A stretch of DNA of 64,000 nt from Buddleja alternifolia (lineage: Eukaryota; Streptophyta; Magnoliopsida; Lamiales; Scrophulariaceae). The notes under the pieces were generated by a model. That model was not told where the DNA came from, did no database searches, and saw nothing but the letters and a program-made list of their open reading frames with translations. Below are positions 46,602 to 57,352 of this stretch, in pieces (the stretch's first letter is position 1; each line of letters opens with the position of its first letter). Position numbers and translations under genes: made by a program. The stretch covers positions 1 through 64,000 of the forward strand of contig WHWC01000148.1 of assembly GCA_019426215.1 (NCBI GenBank), written 5' to 3'.

Positions 46602-48126
46602 TGAGAGGTTATGAATTCACGTGTTTTATAGCCTCATATTCATGTTATTTACATTGGTTTATGCATGATTTATACCACATATGTGTTTAATTTGTGTGCT
46701 TATTGAGTAAAGGTAGACAATCATTGTAATCGAGAAAAACTTGACGGAAATGCAGAATTTCAGAATATTTAGTGTCCGAATTTGAATACATATCCTTCTA
46801 CAAAGTTGTAGATCTCTATCGTTTCTTCATGCGACAACTTGAATCACCGAAATCAAAGTTCTGTAGAAGAAGTTATGAAGGAAAGAAGATTGCTGCTCAG
46901 ACAGAAGAAGTAATAGAACAGCACGCTCGACCGTGAAGAAGATGACGTCCGTACGTTGACTTGGTCAACGTTTGAACAGGAGATACCTGGCGTTCGGATG
47001 TGCTGAAGGCGAGAAAAGTCAGATTTTAAGTGCAAATTATGCACGAACGTTAGGAAGCTCAACGTTCGAACGTCGGCGTCGGGAGTAGCCGTTTTGGAAA
47101 TTTCCAATTCTAATTCAAAGAGGATTCTTCCACCCATTGGTTATAAATACTAGATCAGTTCTCTAGGGCTATACACACGAAATAACATGAAATTCGCATA
47201 GAATAGAGCCCTATTAGGGTTTAGATTTAGTTTTTTCATATTCATGTAGATCTACACAAACCCTTGAAGGTGAAGAAATCAAAAGCATGGAAGGGATGAA
47301 GATCGAAGTTCAACCATCAAATTTAATAGAGAGTTTTCTTAGATTAGATTTATATTTGTCTATGAATTAGATTCTTTCTTTGTTTTTCTATCTTTTATAT
47401 TTGTTGATGAATTATATTCTTCGAACTAAGGCCATGTTTAGGCTAATTTATGAGATTTGAGTTATAAATTGCGTTTTTCATATTAATTTTTTTGTTGCTT
47501 TATATTTTAATCTTGTTCTTAATGCTTTGTATGATTAGCTACCATATATAAGATTTTATGCTTAAATTATCTATCCGGGAGAAAGTAATTTAAGGTGCAA
47601 AAAGGATTAATAACATCTTCTAAGTTCATTGTACAACGCTGGGTGTTGTTTACTGGGTTTATTTTGAGGGATAAATCTGAATAAATTTGAGAAAAATTCT
47701 AGTGTCTAATGCATGGAGTAGAGATTGCTACACCCAATCTAGTATAGGTTATCATGAGAGAGGGATTTGCGTGATAATAATCTTAAAAAAATTTCCACCT
47801 TAGCAACATTAGTCAAATAATATGAAAACGTGATTTTAACAAGAATTGATTAATTTTTGCCAACACATGTGTCTTAGTTGCTCTCTTCCATTTCTATCTT
47901 GATTTTGACATCTTGTTTCTTGTATCTTGCTTCCATAATATTTTAGTTAATTCTTGTTTTAGTTATTTTTATTACTTTTAAAATCCTTAAGTCTTTATTT
48001 TCTTTAAGTTCTTACTTGCTTTAATTTCTCGTAAAAATCTTCGACATCTTGGACTTAATTGTCCACTTTATTACTACACACGAGCAGCCTTCTTGCTGTA
48101 AAAACACGTAGAGTTCTACCATGTCA
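46602..48126 (+). mobile_element. Solo LTR of Athila-like family C
   Basis: TGAGAGG...CATGTCA flanked on both sides by GTAAT (46597-46601 and 48127-48131), so it is a complete LTR left by recombination. It resembles the 5' LTR of element C (57353-58646) over its length. It has AACGTTCGAACGT at 47061-47073, variants near 46966, and a TATA box TATAAATA at 47142-47149. Confidence 0.88.
47142..47149 (+). promoter_or_regulatory. TATA box in family C solo LTR
   Basis: TATAAATA, about 70 bases after the nearest palindromic unit. Confidence 0.65.
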
Positions 48127-48977
48127 GTAATTGTAACTTAAAGGTTCATGATGACGTATTCATCTTGAACTTGATTGGGTTTCGGTATAGCTTCACGGGA
48201 ATTGCTTGGTGATAACTATATCCTTGGAATCCTCCCAATGCCAATCAAGATGAGCCTAGAGAGTCGCGCTATATAAAGATGATAAAATAAAGGAGTTTTA
48301 CTTCATAAAGGGTATTTTGGTAATTTCACTTAGAGTAAAAATTATTAATGGGATATGTTGATTATAATAAATATATATTTAATTATTGGAATTAAATATG
48401 TTTATTCAATCAATATTAATGGTATTATTAATTTAGAATTAATACGATACTATTAATTAAAAGAGCTTAGTATTTAATTAATTGCCAATTGGATTGGATT
48501 TGGATTATTAATTAAATACTTAATATTGGACTTAGAATTGGATGAAGCCTAGTAACCCTATCCCATAGGGCCTAATCGGGCGCCCCCCTCCTTGTTAGTC
48601 AAAGGAGTGATTTTTATTCAAACACTAGGTGCTTAACTGAAATCTAACCTAAGTCATAATTTTCATCTTAGAGAGTGAAAAGAAGTGAAACACAAAAAAC
48701 CTTTCTCCCTCACCATAAACCCTAGCCGTCCAACCCCGTCTGAGGTAGAGGAGGTCGAGCTTCAAGAAACGAAGATCATCTTTTGCGTCTCGATCTAGAG
48801 AAAGAAACGATTCGTTGCTTCTCAAAGCTAGGCTTAAGGATTTCGTCAAAAGGCAATTGGATTACTCTTTGTGTTGTTAAATTCGATTTATGTGTTCATA
48901 AAACTATCAAAAGCATGAATTGAATCCAGGATTTGTGAATTGAGAAATTTTTTTATCCGCTGGTCCGATTCACAACA

Positions 48978-49158
48978 ATTCGAAGGTCGAGGGAGGGGTT
49001 GTATGGAGAGTAGGGCTCTATGTGGATATTATTTTAGGATTTTTTTGATAAAGTATTGGAAAATATACCTCATATCATCCAGTCTCGCCTTTTTTGAGTC
49101 AGGAAGTGACGTTAAATTTCATAGCTGAGAAATGTAATTGGTCATTTAAGGTTCTTTA
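48978..49158. other. Flank to the right of element E
   Basis: A 180-base stretch that matches nothing else in the window. I see no gene. It may be older DNA into which E and the adjacent LTR fragment inserted. Confidence 0.4.
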
Positions 49159-50033
49159 TGTTGGCGTCTAGTTAAACATGCGCAGCGGAAGAACGTGGTC
49201 CTGAATGCCACTTTATACATCGTTTGTGATGTTTTGATATTTTATTTCAAATTCTTTTGTTAATCTAATTAATGAAAACTAATTAAAATCATACCTTTGA
49301 TATATGAACGAAAAACCCTTGTTCTTGTGAACGACAAATCCTCCAAGATCCCTCATCTCTAGATTGACACGCGAAACAGTCGGAAATCCTCTTCTCCTCC
49401 TCCTTAATGGTGGCTAGGTGGTGGTGGAGAGAATTTTCTTTCTCTTTGTATGTTATGTGAGGCAGAAAAGTTTCTCGGAGTATTTCATGTATTCTTTTAC
49501 CGCTAAAGTTAAGAAGAATAATTCCCATCCTCTCTAGGTATTGAAGTTGGAGGATATTTATAATCATCTACCAGACCATAGAAGTCTGTGCTCAAAGATC
49601 TGTCCCAGTGGGTCAAGTCTAACCTAGCTAACTTGGTCCGATATCAATAAAAAACTCACTGCCCGACATTAATGTTCGAACATGCCCTTGGCTAACATTC
49701 GAACGTGACTCTAAGCAACGATCAAACGTGGAGCCCTTTGTTATTAAATGACAAAGCTCCATACATGAAGTGATTTCCTTGTTACTTCTTACAGCGTGAC
49801 TCTCTAGGTTCGTCTCGATTGAAAATGGGAGAATACCAAAATATGTGGGTGACACCTAGCCAGCCCTGTGGCCCCACATCATCGCCCAATCAAGTACAAA
49901 ATGAATAAATCATATGAACCTCTCGGTTATACTCTCCATACACGTATAGACCCTTCACTGAAGTATCCCTATCGAGTGATAGGCATGGAAGCTGTCAAAC
50001 TAACATTACTCGATATTATGCTATCAATCATAG
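49159..50033 (-). repeat. Truncated copia-type LTR, minus orientation
   Basis: Starts with TGTTGGCG, the mirror of an LTR 3' end, followed by GCGCAGCGGAAG as in the ends of D. It runs through LTR-like sequence (CTCTAGGTTCGTCTCG, GACACCTAGCCAG). It breaks off next to another LTR end at 50034. It carries palindrome-like sequence TAATGTTCGAACATG and AACATTCGAACGTG at 49668-49709, otherwise typical of Athila-like family C. Confidence 0.6.
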
Positions 50034-51415
50034 TGTTGGGAATTATTCGAATAAAACGCAGTGGAAAGTAAGTTCTAAAATTCCCAAAGCCTGAATCATC
50101 TCTAATCCTCGTGTTTAATTGTGTATAGAAAAATTACCGTTCTTGCGTATGTTGATTTCTGAACGTGATCCTTTTTCTCTAACGCCGAATTTGCCAACGT
50201 CTCTAATTCGTCACGCCGGAATCAAAAACGGAAAACTCCTCCTTTCTTCCTTGTCAAAGACGGCTAGAGAGAGAGAGAGAGAGGTGGGAGACTTTTTCTT
50301 GGAGAGAAAGTTATATAAGTTGCCTTGTGTTATTTTTCACCTTGTGATATATTTATATCATTATGAAACAATAACCCTAGCACGCAAGAGCCCTATTTGG
50401 GCGTCTATTTGGCCGCCCCTTAGTGGGCTCAGAAGCCTTCGGGCTTTCGTCTTGCTTGCTAAATAATTAATCGGATAATTTATTTATCCAATAAATAAAT
50501 TGATAATCTAATTAATTCAATTCCTAATTAATTTATAATTCAATTTCTCCAAGAAATTAATTAACTCATTAATTTATTTAATTAATTAAATTATCCAATA
50601 ATTAATTAATTAATTACGGCATCCAATGCCGTGAATTTCTCTCAAATCTTTTTCCCATGTTTTTCCTTTTGTACTTCCTTTAAGCGCGACTCTTTAGGTT
50701 CGTCTCAAAAGGCAATTGGGAGGAATCCAAAGGGGTGTGAGTGACACCTAGCCAGTCTCGTGGCTCACATCGTAACCCAATTGAGAACGAATGAATAGGA
50801 TCATTCCAAACCTTTACGCCGTGAATACTGTACGTGTATAAACCTTTTATTCTTATATCCCAGTCAAGTAAGAGTCATGGTTTAAAGTCAAACTCATATA
50901 ACTTGACCATATGCCTAAGCTCATAATAAGTCGAGGTATTTAAATGCTTTGGCCAAAGACTTTCATCCTCACTTATTCATGATCGCATAGGATATTTTAC
51001 TCATTCACTTATGAGAGAATAAATTCCATATTGCAAATCGGTTAACAATGTTACTTGCCCATCAAGTCGCACTTCGAGGTCGATTCCACCAACAGGTGAT
51101 TTGAATCTAACTACTCTAATGACAGACTTGATGTCACAAGTACATCTTCAAATCGATTTCTCAGGTCAGAGGTTCACACGTACCTATCACTACTTATCAA
51201 TTTCATCATTGACTGTCAATGAGTGAATACCCATGTGATGAGCTGATGCGAGCCGTGTTCGAACATATCAGTCCAACTGACATGTCTATGATATAAGTTC
51301 CCACTATCATTTCCATAGTGTACGACTGGCACTTTCTCTGTCGAAACTTACATCATACAAGCCTTTATTCACTATTGATGCCCAATCAATATTTCTTAGA
51401 CTTGCGAACCCTTTT
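50034..51415 (-). repeat. Copia LTR fragment fused to truncated integrase
   Basis: Begins TGTTGGGAATTATTCG and aligns with the D/E/F LTRs from about 50690 on (CGACTCTTTAGGTTCGTCTC, CACCTAGCCAG, CCAGTCAAGTAAGAGTCATG). The LTR start (TGTTAGG) is missing; at about 51415 the sequence jumps directly into integrase of element F. Its left part differs from F's own LTR, so it may be from a related element. Confidence 0.6.
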
Positions 51416-53282
51416 AGATATATAAGCAGCAGTAAGGAGCGCATGTCCCCACAACGAAATGGGTAAATCAGTGTAACTAAGCATGGAACGAACCATGTCC
51501 AACAGTGTTCAGTTCCTCCGCTCATCTACTCCATTTAGTTGAGGAGTAGCTGGTGGTGTTAGTTGTAACATTATTCCTTGTTCTCTAAGGAATTCATCAA
51601 ACTCGGCACTCATATATTCTCCTCCACGATCTGAACGTAGAGTTTTTATATTTTGCCCAGTTGAATTTTCTACTAAAGCTTTGAATTCCTTAAACCTTTC
51701 AAAGGATTCAGACTTTTGCTTCATCAGATACACTAGACCATATCTTGAATGATCGTCTGTGAAAGTGATGAAGTAGTAGAAGCCTCCATGAGCCATTTCT
51801 CTAAATGGCCCGCAAACATCGGTATGCACTAATCCTAAGACTTGAGTAGCTCTTCAAAAAGTTCCGGTGAAGGGAGAACTAGCCATTTTGCCTAAGAGAC
51901 ATGATTCACATGTAGGATAGGGATCCGACCCTAGTGAGCTTAAAAGCCATATTTTTCCATTTTGTGGATCTTGTGGTCTCCAGCATGGCCTAGTCTAAGA
52001 TGCCCCTTGAGTCTTAAGTTATCTTCTTGCCTACCATGTTTATGTGTTACAACACAATAATACAAACCATTAACTAAAGATGCATTGCCAACTATTTTAT
52101 TTCCATAGCAAATGTCGCAATTTAATTTAGAAAAATGGAATGTATAACCAATGTTAACTAATATAGGGATGGAAACAATGTTCTTAAGCCCCTTGGGCAA
52201 AACTAAAACATTATTTAAAAATAATGAATGTCCAGAATTCAAAATCAAAGAAGTAAATCCAATCCCAGTAGCCGCGACGCTTTCCCCGCTGCCTACTTTG
52301 ATCAACACTTTTTCTCGGCCCAAATTTCTACTTTTATCTAGATTCTGATCCAAAAAACATACATGAGCACTAGCCCCTTCGTCCAGAGTCCATGAAGTAG
52401 AAAAAACATTCATAGAACAATTAGTTTCAAAAACGAAGAGTTCCATACCTTTTGCGCCTTTGCCTAGTTTAGGATAGTTCTTCTTCCAGTGGCCAAGCTC
52501 ACTACACTCGAGACATCTATCTGTCTCCTTAGACGCTTTGCTTTATAAAATCATTGAGCCTTTCCATTACCCTTTTAAACACCCCCTTTTGCTCCTAGCT
52601 CGCCAGCCTGCTTCTTGTTGTTCTTCTTCTTGGACTTAGACTTTTTAGGTCCAGAAGAGAGGACCAAGGCAATTTCCTTTCCCTTTGGTTTCATTTGAGA
52701 TTGTGCAGTAACCAATTTGTTCATTAGCCCTGCTAAATTGCACTCTATCTCATTGCAGTTAAAGTTAACCACAAATTGGGAGAAGGAATCAGGAAGAGAC
52801 TGCAAGATTAAGTCAGTTTGAAGGGTGGCGTTCATGGTGAAGTCGAGAGCTTCTAATTTCTCAATCCTCGATATCATTTTGAGGACATGATCACCAACCT
52901 TCTCACTTTCTTTCGTCTTGGCTCCAAAGAGCTCTTTTGATATCTCATTTCATCTAATTCGACTGTGCTCACCATAGAGCTCTACCAGGTGAACTAGGAT
53001 AGCTCTTGCAGTGGGCATCTTATCGTGTGACCTTTGAAGTTCATTGGTCATAGATCCCAGCATGTATCCTCTCACCCGGATGTCGTCCTGGACCCGTTTT
53101 TCATGGGTTTGGACCTCTTCCTCACTAGCACGTGTTCTAGCTAGAGCCGCCGGGATATCAGCCTCCTAGACGTATCCCAGAGATTTCATATTGAGGACAA
53201 TCCTCAAATTTCAAGTCCAGTCCACATAATTGGGTCCAGTAAGGGTATTTTTTTCGAGCAGAACTGAAAGTGGATTTGTCAT
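51416..53282 (-). pseudogene. gag to integrase of element F, truncated and broken
   Basis: The ATG at 53282 starts gag (MTNPLSVLLEKNTLTGPNYV). Stops occur within the first 30 codons and near 52940. 52877-52575 carries the gag middle and the Lys-rich segment. Around 52560-52450 the zinc knuckle is out of frame. 52446-51940 holds the protease region, where the usual DSGAS reads DEGAS (WTLDEGASAHVC). 51829-51509 is the integrase core (HTDVCGPF, LRSDRGGEY, GVDERRN with Asp replacing Ala before Glu). Coding ends near 51415 at the LTR fusion. Confidence 0.85.
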
Positions 53283-55398
53283 ATTTGAGAGAGATAAACG
53301 AGAAAATAACTGCGGAAATAAACCAGATTAATTAGATTACTTGTAATTGACTTAACCAAGAAAAATTAAGGACTTTAAAATATATCTTGGCTCCCACTGC
53401 ATTTTTCGAATCCCATGAAGAAAATCAGGAATCATCATTGGCATCGATTCCACAGTGGGTATTCAGGTCCTCAATTAATTAGATGGGTTGCAACCTAACC
53501 AATTTCTAGCCCATTAATTATTTCAAGTGATGCCTAACATCAATTTATCTAATAAATGTTTCAATACCTTTCCCCATAATTCATCAAGCCGCAACCTAAC
53601 CGATTTCTAAGCTCGCGAACTACCCGAGTTCATTCCCACTAACTCCTTTAATCTAACATTTGAATTTCACCTTGCAACCTACCAGTTTTTGGGGTGAAAT
53701 ATGCTTCGACTAAGGCATTTTCATGCACTTAATAAAATTTCAAATTATTTTCAAATGCATAACCCCCATAACTGGGAAGCATTACACATTTGTAGTAATC
53801 TTAATATTAATAAGCTTACTGGAGGGCGAGGATGTCCAACATCCTTTACTAACTCGGTATTATTTATTTGAGAGAATTTAAATTGTCTAATGTTTGGTCT
53901 CACTTTGCACATTAATCAATTTATATAGCGCAATTATCATATATCGAACATGCATAATTTATACTACTAATAAACATGCCTATCAATATAAATATTCATG
54001 GAATTAAATAAATAAAACCATCACACTCGATTATGGACTTTTACTAGAGGGCCCGAGCCAATGGGCCTTCACAAAAAGGTAAAAAACGAAAACCTATCTA
54101 ATATTCATGGGCTTCTTGTCTCCACCAATCTTGAACTATTATATTACAATACTTTAAAACAACCTTTACATTATTTCTAAGAAAGCAATAAATAGCCTCA
54201 ATTTCGGCTTTACAACCCATAAAAGAAAGGTAAATCGAATAAAATCTAAGTCCATGATCAGTGTTTCCATCACATAAGACATGCTCGCAATATTTAATAA
54301 ATGCTCGGAATATTAAAACACTTATGTTGATTATTTAAAATTTTAGTCCCACTAAAAAGTCCTTTATAAAATTCCTAATTTATATACAGTCTTTATTTCA
54401 ATTAAAATCAATCTAGTCCTACTAGATGACTTAGATATACAAAATTATAAATTAAGTATATCTACCTTTAATTAAAATAATATTAGTCCAACTAAAGTGA
54501 ATACAAAAAAAAATGGAATCTTATTTTATTATGATTTAAAGCCATCATTAATTGGAAAAACTTTTATTTGATTAAAGAATTAATTATTAATCATCCAAGA
54601 AAAATAATTTATATTTCATTGTCATATATCTAAGTAATTTCCAAGTTGAGGAAAAGTTAATAATATTTAATCCATAAATTAATTATAAATCTCCAAGAAA
54701 AATAATTAATTATTCTAATTAAATATTTTTATTCCATTTAATCTTATTGGGCTCAATTTCATCAAACCCAAGTCACCATCATTTTGGTCCACTTGGATTT
54801 AATTTAATTGGGCCCAAAATTAATAAATTAGAAAAACATGCAAGCGTTATTAATTTCTATTAGGCTAGTTTTAATTCATGTCCAAATCACCAAACCATTG
54901 GCCCATTTGGAATTAATTAAATTAAGCCCAAACCAATTAATAAGTCGAAATCAAGTAATTTCCCAAGTGGGTTTAATTTGAATTATTCCGGGTCATCATC
55001 CTTTTGACTCACCCGTATAATTAAATTTACCCAAAACCTAAATACCAATTTGACCCAAATTCACAACCCATTTTCAGACCTGGATCCAAGACCCGGTTCA
55101 GCGGGTCGTGTGTTCGACAGCCGTGCGTGCTGTGCACACAACACTACGTGTGCGTGCCCAGCACGCGGGCAGCCCTATGTGCGCAATCTTCGGGGCTTTT
55201 GAGCCCCGTTTTTCCTCGTTTCTTGATTTTTTCTCATATCATAAAATTACCCAGATTTATAATAAACATAAAAAATCAAAATCTAGGCTAAAACCATAAA
55301 AACGCAGATTTAAGAACGCATAAACGCATGCTTCAAAAACACATAATATGCATATAAAAAATCACATTAAACTTCATCAAATAAGCAAATCAGAGATT
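53283..55398 (-). other. Untranslated leader of element F
   Basis: Equivalent to the D leader. It contains a GC-rich region (about 55085-55200) in which CGTGCTG pairs with CAGCACG around a GTGCAC palindrome, and the three-hairpin array at 53483-53700. Confidence 0.6.
53483..53700 (-). repeat. Three-hairpin array in element F leader
   Basis: In plus coordinates: hairpin 1 ATTTCACC (53664-53671)/GGTGAAAT (53693-53700); hairpin 2 a weaker stem between about 53578-53590 and 53610-53622, with G-U pairs; hairpin 3 ATGGG (53483-53487)/CCCAT (53510-53514) with an AT extension. On the minus strand the hairpin 2 and 3 loops carry GGTTAGGTTGC and the hairpin 1 loop GGTAGGTTGC. Confidence 0.72.
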
Positions 55399-55399
55399 G

Positions 55400-55411
55400 G
55401 CTTTGATACCA
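55400..55411 (-). other. Primer binding site, element F
   Basis: TGGTATCAAAGC on the minus strand, one base from the LTR; one mismatch to the TGGTATCAGAGC of D and E. Confidence 0.85.
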
Positions 55412-55412
55412 C

Positions 55413-57174
55413 TGTTGGGTTTCGCAAAACATAAATTGCGGAACAAAAGTTTTTGAATATAAATCCCTAAGTGAATTCTCGATTTGCATAATTGAATCGA
55501 TTAACCGCTAAAATGAATAATTACTTACCCGTTGAAGCGAAGTGGTTGGAGACTTAATTCTACCTTCAAAAATTTGAGACTTGTAGGCTTGAATTTTTCA
55601 AGAACATGTGCAATCCAATCTTCACGAATCCTTGAAACATTTCTTGAATTCTTGATCCAAACAACGAACGTACGTTGCCTCTAAATAATCACGCGGATTG
55701 ACTAAACAAAAAATCCCTTCTTTTACTCTTGGTGGCCGACGACTAGTGTTCTAAGGGAGAGGGTGGAGTTTCTTTCTAGGAGAGTTGTGATATTACTTGT
55801 GTCTCATCTAGGCTAAAGAGTCCTTTTATTATCACTTGACTTATTGACCAAGACAAACAAAAGAGTCCTCATTGGGCATCCAAGTAGACGCCCAACTTAA
55901 CCCTAGGAGGCGTCCAAATGGACCCCCCCCCACCTAGCCTGACCCTTCTTTTGTTTTAATTAATTATCTATTTAATAATTCATTATATCTAATAAATAAA
56001 TTAATTAATTAAATAACAAAATTAATTAGATAAATTAATTCTTTAATTTATTTCCTCCAGAAATTAATTAATAATCAATCTTATCTTTATAATTTATCAT
56101 CTCATCCAGTGAGTAATTAATTAATTATTTAATTTATCCCATAAATTAAATCTCCCAAAAGAAAAGAAAATCCTTTCATTTTTCTTTATCAATCCTTTAG
56201 CGCGACTCTTCAGGTTCATTTCGTTTGACAATGAGAGGAATCTAAAGGAAGTGGGTAACACCTAGCTAGTCACGTGGCCCACTTCGTAGCCCAAATAAAA
56301 TCGAATGATTGGATCATTCCACAACCTTCCAATCATAAATACCGTATAAGTATATACTCTTTGTTCACGTGCCCCAGTCAAGTGAGAGTCATGGTTATGT
56401 CAAACTCACTGGACTTGACCATATGTACTAATGATAATACTATGAGATCTTTGAGCTCGATTTAGTGCCTCGCATAATCGTCTCTTTTGTTTTGGCCAAA
56501 GACTTTGATCTCTATTATCTAAATCGCATATGATACTTTCTCATTCACTTATGAGAGAACAAATCTCATATTAGTCATCAGCTACAACTACCACTTGCCC
56601 ACCAAGTCGCATTTTGAGGTCGACCCCACCAACGGGTGAATTGGGTCTAACTACTCTAGTGACTGACCTGAAATCACAAGTGTATCTCCAGCCTGATACT
56701 TGAGGTCAAAGGTTCACTTATACCTATTACGCATAATCAGTTCTGTCATTGACAGTCACAGAGTGAAAACCCATCTGACAGAACCGACGCGAGTCGTGTT
56801 CAAGCATATCAGTTCCACTCATGTGCCTACAGTATTAAGGTCCCACCATCACATGGTGTTCAACTGGCACTCCCATGTCAAAGCTCAGATTGTACAAGTG
56901 TTCTAAATCTTTATTTGTCTATTAAAGACTTCATATTAGCGAACGAGTTTAAGTAATCAAGATCAATCTCTCTAGTGCCAATATTCCTCTCCCATATGAA
57001 GTAGAGAGATTGCACTGAAAACATGGAAAAAATATTTTACACTACTTATAGATGCAGATAAGATTTAAGTGAAAACTAAATAATGCCTTTTTAAAAAAAT
57101 AATAAATAAGTTTATTACAAGAAAGATTCCCTATCATTCTATCCTCTATGGTATCTGAGGGCATAACCCTAACA
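55413..57174 (-). repeat. Element F 5' LTR
   Basis: TGTTAGGGTTATGCC...CGAAACCCAACA on the minus strand, 1.76 kb, similar to the D LTRs. Confidence 0.88.
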
Positions 57175-57352
57175 TTTGTTACACCTTGAAACAAAAGGAA
57201 TCATTTCATAAGATCTCACCTTCAAGATGAAGGAATTCTTTTACGAAAGAACGGGGATAGTAATGGAAATTGGAAACTCAGTAAACATAAACACCACTGG
57301 CAGTTAAAGTGAATGAATAGTAAACCTATAAACCTATGAACACCACTTCCAT
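57175..57352. other. Spacer between elements F and C
   Basis: 178 bases with no gene or repeat that I can identify. Confidence 0.4.

Larger units (their letters stand above)
38832..48977 (+). mobile_element. Ty1/copia element E, outermost layer of the nest
   Basis: Plus-strand copia related to D. The 5' LTR tail is at 38832-39708 (its head is left of the window, beyond D). Then come a Met-tRNA PBS, a 2.1-kb leader with the same kinds of hairpins as D, a broken gag-pol at 41838-45747 and a 3' LTR at 45763-48977 split by a C-family solo LTR. Confidence 0.88.
45763..48977 (+). repeat. Element E 3' LTR, split by a solo LTR
   Basis: TGTTAGGTGTTATG...GATTCACAACA, preceded by AAGTGGGAGAT. The solo LTR 46602-48126 sits inside it; without that insertion the LTR is about 1.69 kb. 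Confidence 0.88.
51416..57174 (-). mobile_element. Truncated Ty1/copia element F, same family as D
   Basis: Minus-strand element with a full 5' LTR (57174-55413), PBS, structured leader, gag, protease and about half of integrase. The rest of pol is gone. The integrase part is nearly the same protein as in D (for example GLVYLMKQKSESFERFKEFK in both). D and F lie in opposite orientations about 20 kb apart. Confidence 0.85.

Noticed and set aside
50270..50283. GA microsatellite in an LTR fragment
   Set aside because: A short simple repeat with no distinctive context.
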